Assembly (NCBI GenBank): GCA_003989065.1
Contig: RXIW01000040.1
Span: 1 to 34,893 of the forward strand
Reading direction: 5' to 3'
From: Candidatus Competibacteraceae bacterium
GTDB taxonomy: Bacteria; Pseudomonadota; Gammaproteobacteria; Competibacterales; Competibacteraceae
DNA length: 34,893 nt
Made by a program: the position numbers and the translations under genes. Shown here piece by piece: positions 11,877-19,749 of this stretch; within the stretch, counting starts at the first letter, position 1, and every line of letters begins with the position of its first letter. Below the pieces are notes generated by a model. The model was not told the origin of the DNA. It saw only the letters and a program-made list of their open reading frames with translations, and did not search any database.

Positions 11877-12842
11877 ATGTTGTCACGCGTTGCCCAGAAC
11901 ATTTATTGGATGGCCCGCTACATCGAACGGGCCGAAGACACTGCCCGCCTGATCAACGTCAATTCCAACCTGCTGTTGGATTTGCCGCGCGACACCTCCT
12001 TCGGCTGGTTGCCGCTGATCTTCATCATGGGCGCCGAAAAACTGTTTTTCGAGAAGGACCCGAACCGGCTGGCCGACGAAGCCACCGTGATCAAGTTCCT
12101 GATCAGCGATCGCGAACACAGCGGCTCGATCATCTCCAGCCTGGCCTGCGCCCGCGAGAACCTGCGGACCACCCGCGACGCGGTGCCTCAGGAAGCCTGG
12201 GAGCAAATCAACGGCCTGTACATCTACGCCCGCGACCATGTGCCGACCCGGCGCGGCCGCTACGAATTTCTCCGGCGGGTGATCCAGGGCGCACAGCAAG
12301 TCAACGGTCTGCTGGTCGGGGCCATGAGCCGGACTGCGGCCTACGAGTTCGCCTGGTTGGGCCGTTACCTGGAACGCGCCGACATGACCACCCGGATCGT
12401 GGATGTGCGCTCCGCCAGTCTGCTGGCGCGTCCCAAGCAGACCTCGAGCCAGACCCCCCCGGCGACGGTATCCGAACAAGCCGAGCAGGATCCCTTCGAG
12501 AGCATCCAGTGGATGAGCGTCCTGAAATCGCTCAGCGCCTACCAGATGTACCGCCAGCAGGTCCGGCTGCGGGTGAGAGGTCCGGATGTGCTCAAGTTCC
12601 TGTTACAGAACGAGCTATTCCCTCGCTCCACCGTGTTTTGCCTGAAGCAGCTGGAAACCCGCCTGTCGGACCTGCCCCGTAACAGTGCAGCCAAGGCCGC
12701 CATCGCGTCCCTCAAGCAGCAGCTGTGCGATGCGGCCTTGCCGGAACTGGCGAACGAAGGACTGCACGGCTTCATCGACCACCTGCAAATTGGTTTTGGC
12801 GAAATTCACGACCAGATCGCTGCGACTTACTTCAGCCACTAG
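11877..12842 (+). CDS. Alpha-E domain protein (DUF403)
   Basis: The 321-residue, largely alpha-helical protein starts with MLSRVAQNIYWMARYIERAEDTARL, the signature opening of the alpha-E family, and keeps the internal repeat FAWLGRYLERADMTTRIVDV at about residues 158-177. Such proteins accompany circularly permuted ATP-grasp ligases and transglutaminase-like proteins and are predicted partners in an uncharacterised peptide-modification pathway. The start is fixed by the preceding stop: TAAC-ATG leaves one base between the genes, so translation is probably coupled. A hairpin with a T tract follows at 12863-12912. Confidence 0.9.
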   Translation: MLSRVAQNIYWMARYIERAEDTARLINVNSNLLLDLPRDTSFGWLPLIFIMGAEKLFFEKDPNRLADEATVIKFLISDREHSGSIISSLACARENLRTTRDAVPQEAWEQINGLYIYARDHVPTRRGRYEFLRRVIQGAQQVNGLLVGAMSRTAAYEFAWLGRYLERADMTTRIVDVRSASLLARPKQTSSQTPPATVSEQAEQDPFESIQWMSVLKSLSAYQMYRQQVRLRVRGPDVLKFLLQNELFPRSTVFCLKQLETRLSDLPRNSAAKAAIASLKQQLCDAALPELANEGLHGFIDHLQIGFGEIHDQIAATYFSH

Positions 12843-12862
12843 TGACTCCTCCTCACGGCGCC

Positions 12863-12912
12863 AAGCCGGCCTCAAGCGCATGATTCGGCCGGCTTTCGCG
12901 CCGGCTTTTTTT
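12863..12912 (+). terminator. Rho-independent terminator after the alpha-E gene
   Basis: AAGCCGGCC at 12863-12871 pairs with GGCCGGCTT at 12887-12895. A second GCCGGC copy at 12900-12905 can compete for the left arm and is followed directly by seven T residues. It lies 21 bp past the alpha-E stop and before the ycgM-like gene, so it should separate the two units. Confidence 0.75.
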
Positions 12913-12989
12913 CTCCTCGTTGCGGCCGCCTGTCCCTTCCCCGACAATAGGCTTTGGAAATTTTCATCCAAGGCTTCAGGGGAAACATC

Positions 12990-13649
12990 GTGGCTTACCA
13001 GCATCGTTCTCTGGCTGGCGATTCGCTCGCCCTGCCGCTGGGCAAGATCGTCTGCATCGGGCGCAATTATCTCGACCACATCCGCGAACTGAACAACGCG
13101 GTTCCGGAAACGCCGATCCTGTTCATGAAACCAGCGACCGCCCTGGCGGCGCTGGACGAACCGATCCGCCTGCCAGTCGGCCGGGGCGAATGCCATCACG
13201 AAGTGGAGCTGGCGGTGCTGGTCGGCCGGGAATTGCGCCAGGCCGACGCCCATGCCGCCCGCCAGGCCGTGGCCGGCTACGGCATCGCGCTGGACCTGAC
13301 CCTGCGCGATCTACAAAGCGAACTGAAGAAGAAAGGCCATCCCTGGGAAACCGCCAAAGCCTTCGATGGCGCCTGCCCGCTGTCGCCCTTCCTCCCGCCC
13401 GACGCCCTGCCCGATCCGCAAGTGACCGATCTGGAGCTGCAGGTCAACGGCGAAACGCGCCAGCGCGGCAATACCCGGCAGATGATGGTCGGCGTCTTCG
13501 ATCTCATGGCCTACATCTCCACCCATTTCACCCTGCAAGCGGGTGACGTGGTGCTGACCGGAACGCCCGCCGGGGTGGGGCCATTGCGCGCCGGCGACCA
13601 ACTGCAGCTGATCCTGGCCGACCACGCCTTCGCCGCGCAAGTGGCATGA
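12990..13649 (+). CDS. ycgM: Fumarylacetoacetate hydrolase family protein, YcgM-type
   Basis: This is a 219-residue FAH-fold protein, the same length as E. coli YcgM. Such enzymes act on 3-acylpyruvate-like compounds; related FAHD1-type proteins handle oxaloacetate. The metal site shows in HHEVELAVLVG (two glutamates) and ALDLTLRDLQ (aspartate). WETAKAFDGACPLSPF and DVVLTGTPAGVGPL are family signatures. GTG 12990 is chosen over the TTG at 12954: AGGGGAA sits six bases before it and the N-terminus (AYQHRSL, KIVCIGRNY) aligns with YcgM from residue 2. The ATG of the next gene overlaps its TGA, implying coupled translation with the quinone reductase. Confidence 0.9.
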   Translation: MAYQHRSLAGDSLALPLGKIVCIGRNYLDHIRELNNAVPETPILFMKPATALAALDEPIRLPVGRGECHHEVELAVLVGRELRQADAHAARQAVAGYGIALDLTLRDLQSELKKKGHPWETAKAFDGACPLSPFLPPDALPDPQVTDLELQVNGETRQRGNTRQMMVGVFDLMAYISTHFTLQAGDVVLTGTPAGVGPLRAGDQLQLILADHAFAAQVA

Positions 13650-14224
13650 ACATCCTGCTGGTTTACGCCCATCCCAACCCGTGCAGCTTCAACCGGGCCA
13701 TCCTGGAAGTTCTGGATGGCGCTCTGCGCGAGCGAGGACACGCGACCTGCATCCATGACCTGTATCACATGCAGTTCCGGGCGACACTGGACGGCGAGGA
13801 TCTGGCGCGCAACTGGCGCGGCGACCTGGCGGACGACACCCGAGCGGAGCAGGATGCCGTGCGCTGGGCGCAGGGACTGGTCTTCATCTACCCGGTTTGG
13901 TGGTTCGGCCCGCCGGCCATCCTGAAAGGCTGGATCGACCGGATCTTCACCCGCAAATTCGCCTTCGACTTCGGCCCGAGCGGCATGCGCGGGCTGTTGA
14001 CCCACGAACGGGCGTTGGTCATCAACACGCTGGGCGGTGACGAGGCCACCTACCAGCGCGAAGGCTGGCAGGAGCTGCTGGTCCGGCCGATAGCCGAAGG
14101 GATTCTGGGCGCTTGTGGAGTCCGTCAGGTCGTCTACCGGGCCTTCTACCAGGTGCCGACCGTCTCCCCCGTCGAACGTCAGGCCATGCTGGCGAAAGTG
14201 CGCGAGTTGGCAGCGACGTTTTGA
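13646..14224 (+). CDS. Flavodoxin-fold NAD(P)H:quinone oxidoreductase
   Basis: The 192-residue protein belongs to the NQO1/KefF/MdaB group of FMN or FAD quinone reductases. It opens with MNILLVYAHPNPCSFNRAI, the phosphate-binding loop of the flavodoxin-like fold, and has YPVWWFGPPAILKGWIDRI, the flavin-contact block of this family, near residue 90. Two-electron quinone reduction in the cytoplasm is the usual role; the physiological quinone is unknown. The start overlaps the preceding stop (ATGA), so it is translationally coupled to the FAH-family gene. It converges on the MmgE/PrpD gene 73 bp further on. There is no nearby kefC/kefB, so a potassium-efflux accessory role is unlikely. Confidence 0.85.
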   Translation: MNILLVYAHPNPCSFNRAILEVLDGALRERGHATCIHDLYHMQFRATLDGEDLARNWRGDLADDTRAEQDAVRWAQGLVFIYPVWWFGPPAILKGWIDRIFTRKFAFDFGPSGMRGLLTHERALVINTLGGDEATYQREGWQELLVRPIAEGILGACGVRQVVYRAFYQVPTVSPVERQAMLAKVRELAATF

Positions 14225-14297
14225 GGGGCGACCCGCTCCCCCGGCGTCGCCGCCACGGTATTCCGACCTCGCCAGAGATTGGATGGATCAGAACGGA

Positions 14298-15584
14298 TCA
14301 GGGCAGATCGGGCAACGCCGCATCGTCGGTCAGAGCCAGAATGGCGTCGATCAGCCGATCCGGTTCGCGCACCCCGCCGTAGTTCATCAGCATGCGAGCC
14401 TTGGCGATCAACTCGATCGGCGACAACGGCGCTTCGGGATCGCCCTTGGCATGGCTGCGCTGCACCGTCAGCCGCTCGCCACCGCGCACCGTCACCGTCA
14501 CCGCGCTACCCCAGGCTCGCGGATAGGCCGAGCGGTAAGGATCCGCCACCCGCGCCTGCACCCGATCGCGCAGCTCGGCCAACTCGGCCCGCGCCGGCGC
14601 AGCGAATGCGGCGAAATCCACCGTCTCCCGTGCCAGGGCGGCCGCCACGCAATGCTGCAGCGAGAACTTGGCTTCGTAATCGGTTTGCGGCGCGGGCCGG
14701 TTGCAGACTTCCAGCGCCGCCGGATAGACATCCACCTCGACCTGCTCGATGGTGCCGGCCACGATGCGTTGCCGCAGTTCCTGCGCGGCGTCGATAGCCG
14801 GATGGGTATGGCGGCAGGATGGCCAGGGCTTGACCGAGGTCTGCAACAACTGCCAGGGGTCATCGGGAGCGCGCAACACCGCCTCGGGATCGGCGTCGGG
14901 ACAGCTGGCCGTAAACCAGCCCTTGACGCCTTCCAGGATGGCCGGCGGTCCGGTGAAACCGAAATGGGCCAGTTCCGCCGCCAACACGCCAGCTTCCGCC
15001 GCCCGCCCGGCGTGCAGATGCTTGGTCATAGCTCCGGTCTCCAGAAATTGCCAGAGCCCGGCGGATTGAGCGCCGGCGTTGCCCAGGGCGTGGACCGCGG
15101 CGGCAAAATCGAGCCCCAACAAGGCCGCTGTCGCCATGGCCGAGCCATAGGGGCCGCAAGTGGCGGTGTTGTGCCAGATTCGGTAATGGGACGGCCCGAC
15201 CGCCATCCCGATCCGGGTGGCCGCCTCGAATCCCCACAGCACCGCCTTGAGCATGGCATGGCCGCGGATGCCTTCCCGCACCGCCACCGCCCAAGCCGCC
15301 GGCACCACGACGCAACCCGGATGCACCACCGAAGCCCGGTGCAGATCGTCGGTTTCCAGGATATGGGTCAACGCCCCCAGCAGAAAAGCGCGACGGGCGG
15401 CGTCGGCCGAAGCGGATGCGCCGGCCCAGCGCAGCAGGATCGCGCCCGGCTCGGTCGCCCGTCCGGCCAACGCGTTGGCCAGCGCATCCAACGTCAACAG
15501 AGCGGCTTGCTCCAGATCGCCGGCCGTGACCGGTTTGGCCATGATCAATTCGGCCAAGCCTTGCGTCAGCGTCGATTCGCGCAC
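14298..15584 (-). CDS. MmgE/PrpD family protein
   Basis: The 428-residue protein is in the MmgE/PrpD family, which includes 2-methylcitrate dehydratase and cis-aconitate decarboxylase-like enzymes. Recognisable blocks are LGALTHILETDDLHRASVVHPG, whose D-D-x-H is typical, GWFTASCPDADPEAV, and WPSCRHTHPAIDAA, where the CRHTH region lies in the active-site half. The start is GTG 15584, with AAAGGAG nine bases upstream; the frame is open to 15758 but that part overlaps the CHAD gene. No prpB, prpC or acnD is nearby, so it is not part of a standard methylcitrate operon and its substrate is open. It lies 88 bp downstream of the CHAD gene on the same strand. Confidence 0.86.
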   Translation of the reverse strand: MRESTLTQGLAELIMAKPVTAGDLEQAALLTLDALANALAGRATEPGAILLRWAGASASADAARRAFLLGALTHILETDDLHRASVVHPGCVVVPAAWAVAVREGIRGHAMLKAVLWGFEAATRIGMAVGPSHYRIWHNTATCGPYGSAMATAALLGLDFAAAVHALGNAGAQSAGLWQFLETGAMTKHLHAGRAAEAGVLAAELAHFGFTGPPAILEGVKGWFTASCPDADPEAVLRAPDDPWQLLQTSVKPWPSCRHTHPAIDAAQELRQRIVAGTIEQVEVDVYPAALEVCNRPAPQTDYEAKFSLQHCVAAALARETVDFAAFAAPARAELAELRDRVQARVADPYRSAYPRAWGSAVTVTVRGGERLTVQRSHAKGDPEAPLSPIELIAKARMLMNYGGVREPDRLIDAILALTDDAALPDLP

Positions 15585-15672
15585 GATAGTCTTCTCCTTT
15601 GAACCAAACGCCGCGTGATGGGCCATGGCGCGCAAGCGACCATCGCCCACCGCGGCCGAGGGATGACAGCGA

Positions 15673-16629
15673 TCAGTCCTGCCAGGGCCGCGAGCATTGC
15701 CCGAAGCCCCGCCAGAGTTCGGCGAACAGCTGTTCGTGGACCGCCAGTCGGCAGCCATACCAGCCTTCGATGACCTGTCGCGCCGCCGACGCCGTCCGCA
15801 ATCCAGCCTCGTCCAACAGGCGCTGGGTCACCACGATGTCGTTCATCACCCCCAGGCAATCCTGCAGGCTGGACAGCGCGCTCAGATAGGACTTGGCTGC
15901 GGCGGCCGGGTACAGGCTGGCGCAGAAATCCAGAGCATAGCGCAATTCCTTGATGCGAATCCGCAGGCCATGCCGCTCTTCGCTGCTCAACTCGGCGAAG
16001 GATTCGCCCCGCTTCACCACGCGCCGGTGGGTGTGCTCCAGTAATGGAGTGGCAAAATCCAGCACTGGTTCTGCCAGCTTGGCCCGTCGTTCTTCGCTCA
16101 GGCCATCCCGCCAGGTGCGACGATCCAGCCAGTCGGTAAATGCCTGCAACAGCACGGCATAGCGCGGATCGCCCACCGTCTGCTGCAAAGCCTGGCGATG
16201 GGCGGCGCGGATGGTTTCAGCCTTGGCGCGAAACAGCGCCAGCCCGCGTTTGCGCGGGAAATGGCTGAACAGCGGCGGCATCCCCTCATCCAGAAACACG
16301 TCCCAATCACGGGCCGGCCCCAGCGCGCCATTCAGCCAGCGGATGTCCTCGACCCGTTCGGCGCTAGCCTCGCGCGGCACCAACGGCCGGAAGATCTTGA
16401 GACCGGAACGCAAGCGCCGAAAGGCGACCCGCATCTGATGGACGCCTTCGATCTGACCCTCCAACACGGCTGGTCGGTTGGCGTCGGCATGACCCAGGCA
16501 AGCACCGACGATGGTCGTGAAAGCCTCTTCGCTGGTCGTGGATGCCGTGAACAGGAGCGGGCGAGCCTTGACAGAGGAGATGGTATCGAGTGGCACGGTT
16601 TTCATCCGTTTTTCATTGACTTGCAGCAT
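15673..16629 (-). CDS. CHAD domain-containing protein
   Basis: The 318-residue protein is a stand-alone CHAD domain: two helical-bundle repeats rich in conserved His, Arg and Lys. Visible signatures are VHQMRVAFRRLRSGLKIF in the first half and HGLRIRIKELRYALDF in the second. CHAD proteins bind inorganic polyphosphate, and several localise to polyphosphate granules. I start at ATG 16629, preceded by GGAG at five bases; ATG 16605 (MKTVPLD) is an alternative with a poorer site. There is no CYTH/triphosphatase partner in the window. Given the phosphorus-scavenging genes just downstream, a role in phosphate storage is attractive but inferred. Confidence 0.87.
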   Translation of the reverse strand: MLQVNEKRMKTVPLDTISSVKARPLLFTASTTSEEAFTTIVGACLGHADANRPAVLEGQIEGVHQMRVAFRRLRSGLKIFRPLVPREASAERVEDIRWLNGALGPARDWDVFLDEGMPPLFSHFPRKRGLALFRAKAETIRAAHRQALQQTVGDPRYAVLLQAFTDWLDRRTWRDGLSEERRAKLAEPVLDFATPLLEHTHRRVVKRGESFAELSSEERHGLRIRIKELRYALDFCASLYPAAAAKSYLSALSSLQDCLGVMNDIVVTQRLLDEAGLRTASAARQVIEGWYGCRLAVHEQLFAELWRGFGQCSRPWQD

Positions 16630-16794
16630 TCTGCTCCGAAACCGGCAGGAAACCAAGTCCCCCCGCTCCGAGCCAAGCGCAGCGTCGTCGTTGCCACGAT
16701 TATGTCATGCCGTCAACATTGACCAACCGCATCATTTCACCGGATACAGTGGCTGTTCCAGATCGAAACGACCGGCGTCAACCTGGAACAAATA

Positions 16795-16828
16795 GGCCGC
16801 GTTACAGCGACAACGCCATAACGCGGCC
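16795..16828 (-). terminator. Terminator of the phosphonate-import operon
   Basis: GGCCGCGTTA at 16795-16804 and TAACGCGGCC at 16819-16828 form a perfect 10-bp stem with a 14-base loop. Read on the minus strand, the stem is followed by TATTTGTT, a short U-rich tract, as expected for a factor-independent terminator about 110 bp past the permease stop. Confidence 0.6.
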
Positions 16829-16831
16829 CAA

Positions 16832-16879
16832 AACCGGCGACACCGGTTCAATCCCGGCTTCCCTATCGCTGGAAGCCGG
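16832..16879. repeat. Two tandem inverted repeats
   Basis: AACCGG/CCGGTT (16832-16837 and 16843-16848, 5-base loop) is followed six bases later by CCGGCTTCC/GGAAGCCGG (16854-16862 and 16871-16879, 8-base loop). Neither has a T tract on either strand. They may help terminate transcription, protect the 3' end of the phosphonate-import mRNA, or be part of a structured RNA. Confidence 0.5.
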
Positions 16880-16937
16880 TACTGCTACTGCGCGGCACAC
16901 CCCCCCTCAATTTCGAGTACTGCCCCACTGCAAACCA

Positions 16938-18638
16938 TCAACGCTGACGCCACGCTTGGGTACGCTGATGCAGCCAGTGACTCAGCCAAGCATGCAACAA
17001 ACGCACCCCGCCCGCGGTCACCACGATCAACATCGCCATCGCCGCCGCCGCGGCGGTATCGCCGGCATCGTCCATGTTCAGCACCGCCACCGACGCCAGC
17101 GTGGTCGCCGGCGAGTACAGGAAGACCACCGCCGACACCGTAGTCATGGCGTTGATGAAGAAGTAGATGGCGATATCGAGGATGGCCGGCAGACACATCG
17201 GGGTCGTCACCCGCCACAAGGTGCGATAGAACGGGGTCCGTAGCGAGGCGGAGACCGACTCGAACTCCGGATCGAGCTGCTTGAGAGCGGTCAATGCGGT
17301 GAGATGGCTGACGGTGTAGAAGTGGGCGATGGAGACCAGCACCAGAATCGCCATGCTGCCGTACAGGAACTGCAAGGGATTGCCGGGAGCGTTGAAGAAG
17401 AAGATATAAGCCAGACCCAGCACCATGCCCGGCACCGCCATCGGAATCAGCGCCAGCATATGGGTGGCGGTGCGCAAGGCTTTCGCCACCCGGCTCTTCT
17501 CCACCAGATAGGCTCCAGCGAACACCACCACGCTGCCGAACACAGCGGTGTAGAACGCCATGCGGATCGAGTTGAAATAGGATGCCCAACTACCGCCGTC
17601 GGCGGTACTGAAGTCGTAATGATGCAGGGTCAGGGTGAGGTTATAGGGCCAGAGTTTGGCCAGGGACGCAAAGGCCGCCATACCCAGAATCCCCAGGATC
17701 AGAATCCCCACTAGGCTGACCAGCCCGAGCAGGGCCAGATCGCGCGTCGCATGTGGCTTGGGTTGATAGGGCACGGCCCGACTGGACAGGGCCGAGGTCT
17801 GCTTGCTCTGCGCCCAGCGCTCGACGAAGAACGCCAGCAACGCCGGCAATAGCAGAATCAGCGAGACCACCGCCCCCATCTGGAAATTCTGCTGCCCCAC
17901 AACCTGTTTATAGATGTCGGTCGCCAGCATGTTGAACTGGCCGCCGACCACCTTGGGCACGCCGAAATCGGTGATGACCAGGGTGAAGGTCACGAAAGTG
18001 GCGCTGATCAAACCATAGCGCGCCCCCGGCAAGGTAACGGTGGTGAAAGTCCGCCAGGCGCTGGCCCCCAGCGATTCCGACGCTTCGTACAACCGGGCGT
18101 CGGCGGTAGACAGCGCGGTGATCAGAATGATCAGGGCATGGGGAAAGGTCCAGAACACCGAACCCATGACGATACCGATCGGGCCGTAGATGCTGGCCCC
18201 GAACAGCCAGCTCTTCAACGCACCCTGATTACCGAACAGATAGATCAGAGCGATCGCCGACAGCAGAGACGGCGCCAGCAGGGGAACCATGGCCAACAGC
18301 CGGAAAAAACCCTTGAACGGGATGCAACTGCGGGTCAGGGCGTAGGCATAGCCGAAGGCCAGCGTTACCACGATCAGCGTGGCCAGCGCCGACACCCACA
18401 GGCTGTTGCCGATGGCGGCGGTCAGCGAAGGATTGCCGAAATAGCGGACGAAGTTGCTCAGCCCGACGAAGACCCCATGCCGATCCTCCAGGCTCTTGCT
18501 CAGCATGACCACCAGCGGGATCAGCAAGGTCACCGTCAGATACAGGGCCAGCACCAGCAAACTGCCGCCCATCAGCCATTCATCGCGCCCCAACCGCGGG
18601 CGTACCCGCGGCAGGACGATGGCAAGGGTATCAGCCAT
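16938..18638 (-). CDS. phnU: 2-aminoethylphosphonate ABC transporter, fused permease (PhnU2-type)
   Basis: The 566-residue inner-membrane protein holds two binding-protein-dependent permease domains in one chain, as in the fused PhnU2-type AEP permeases; Salmonella uses separate PhnU and PhnV. Each half has its own coupling loop: EASESLGASAWRTFTTVTLP near residue 200 and ESVSASLRTPFYRTLWRVTT near residue 480. There are about a dozen hydrophobic segments. ATG 18638 (MADTLAIVL) overlaps the end of the ATPase gene by 8 bp; an in-frame ATG at 18650 adds four residues. Substrate assignment rests on the binding protein and on the nearby phnW/phnX genes. Confidence 0.88.
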   Translation of the reverse strand: MADTLAIVLPRVRPRLGRDEWLMGGSLLVLALYLTVTLLIPLVVMLSKSLEDRHGVFVGLSNFVRYFGNPSLTAAIGNSLWVSALATLIVVTLAFGYAYALTRSCIPFKGFFRLLAMVPLLAPSLLSAIALIYLFGNQGALKSWLFGASIYGPIGIVMGSVFWTFPHALIILITALSTADARLYEASESLGASAWRTFTTVTLPGARYGLISATFVTFTLVITDFGVPKVVGGQFNMLATDIYKQVVGQQNFQMGAVVSLILLLPALLAFFVERWAQSKQTSALSSRAVPYQPKPHATRDLALLGLVSLVGILILGILGMAAFASLAKLWPYNLTLTLHHYDFSTADGGSWASYFNSIRMAFYTAVFGSVVVFAGAYLVEKSRVAKALRTATHMLALIPMAVPGMVLGLAYIFFFNAPGNPLQFLYGSMAILVLVSIAHFYTVSHLTALTALKQLDPEFESVSASLRTPFYRTLWRVTTPMCLPAILDIAIYFFINAMTTVSAVVFLYSPATTLASVAVLNMDDAGDTAAAAAMAMLIVVTAGGVRLLHAWLSHWLHQRTQAWRQR

Positions 18639-19716
18639 GACGATAGCCATCCGGGAACAGGCGGATGTGCTCGGCCGGAATATGCAGATGAGTGAATTCG
18701 CGCAGCCGCAGATCCAGCTCCCGCGCTTGCTGCCGAGGCAACTGCGCCCGCAGGCGATGTTCGCCCAGCGCGCCGCCGCCCAGACTGAGCCAGAAGTACG
18801 GCCCCATGAATTCGAGTTCCTGCACTTCGGCCTCGAAACTGTTGGCATGGCCGTTGGTGCGACCGGTACAGACCACGTCTTCGGGCCGCACCGCCGCCCG
18901 CACCGTCGTGCCGGTGGCAAAACCATCGACCGGGCAGGTCAGCCGCGCCTGTCCCAGTTGAATCTCGCCCTGCTGCACCAAGGTGGCAGGCAACAGATTC
19001 ATCGCGCCGATGAACTCGGCCACGAACAGCGAGGCCGGCTGATGATAGATCTCGAACGGCGTACCGACCTGCTCGATCTTGCCGTTGCTCATCACCACGA
19101 TGCGGTCGGCCATACCGATCGCTTCTTCCTGATCGTGGGTGATCATGATGGTGGTCAAACCCAGCCGTCGTTGCAGGGCCTTGATCTCGTCGCGCAGATG
19201 AATCCGCACCTTGGCGTCCAGCGCCGACAGCGGTTCGTCCAGCAACAGCAGGCCCGGCGAAACCGCCAACGCTCGCGCCAGTGCCACCCGTTGTTGTTGG
19301 CCGCCAGACAGTTGCGAGGGATATTTATTGCCGCTGTCGGGCAGGCCGATCAGTTCCAGCAATTCCTTGACCCGCTGCTGGATCACGGCGCGCGGTTGTT
19401 TGCGGTTCTCCAGCCCGTAGGCGATGTTGCGCGCCACGGTGAGATTCTGGAACAGCGCATAGGACTGGAAGACGATGCCGAAATCCCGCTTGGCCGGCGG
19501 CAGGGCCGAGATATCGCGGCCATCCTGCTCTACCGTGCCATGGGTTTGGATATCCAGGCCGGAAATCGCCCGCAGCAAGGTCGTCTTACCGCAGCCGGAC
19601 GGACCGAGAAAACAGATCAGTTCGCCTTTGACGATATCGATGCTGACATCGTCCAGGGCCGTGAAATGGCCGTAGCGCTTGGTCAGGTTACGGATGCGGA
19701 GATATGGCGTACTCAT
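18631..19716 (-). CDS. phnT: 2-aminoethylphosphonate ABC transporter ATP-binding protein (PhnT-type)
   Basis: The 361-residue ATPase energises AEP import. The nucleotide-binding domain is complete: Walker A GPSGCGKTT at residues 38-46, Q-loop FQSYALFQN, signature LSGGQQQR at about 136-143, Walker B LLLLDEP with Glu161, and the switch His194 in MITHDQEE. A C-terminal TOBE-like regulatory domain follows from about residue 240. ATG 19716 has AGGAGG eleven bases upstream. It sits between the binding-protein gene (33 bp upstream) and the permease gene (8-bp overlap). The ATPase alone could serve spermidine/iron-type systems; the operon fixes the likely substrate. Confidence 0.92.
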   Translation of the reverse strand: MSTPYLRIRNLTKRYGHFTALDDVSIDIVKGELICFLGPSGCGKTTLLRAISGLDIQTHGTVEQDGRDISALPPAKRDFGIVFQSYALFQNLTVARNIAYGLENRKQPRAVIQQRVKELLELIGLPDSGNKYPSQLSGGQQQRVALARALAVSPGLLLLDEPLSALDAKVRIHLRDEIKALQRRLGLTTIMITHDQEEAIGMADRIVVMSNGKIEQVGTPFEIYHQPASLFVAEFIGAMNLLPATLVQQGEIQLGQARLTCPVDGFATGTTVRAAVRPEDVVCTGRTNGHANSFEAEVQELEFMGPYFWLSLGGGALGEHRLRAQLPRQQARELDLRLREFTHLHIPAEHIRLFPDGYRHG

Positions 19717-19749
19717 GATGCGGGCGTCCTCCTGGATGGCGATGCGGGC

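Larger units (their letters stand above)
16630..16937. other. Intergenic region with three stacked hairpins
   Basis: This 308-bp gap lies between the CHAD start and the end of the phosphonate permease gene. It holds three perfect inverted repeats within 85 bp, described below, and must contain the CHAD promoter, for which I see no clear -35/-10 pair. I see no coding potential of note. Confidence 0.6.

Noticed and set aside
14115..15602. A 495-codon open frame antisense to the MmgE/PrpD gene
   Set aside because: The opposite strand encodes a recognisable MmgE/PrpD protein with a good ribosome-binding site.
16838..16858. tRNA-like T-arm (CCGG TTCAATC CCGG)
   Set aside because: Only four stem pairs hold and the flanks cannot form acceptor, D or anticodon arms; the bases belong to neighbouring hairpins.
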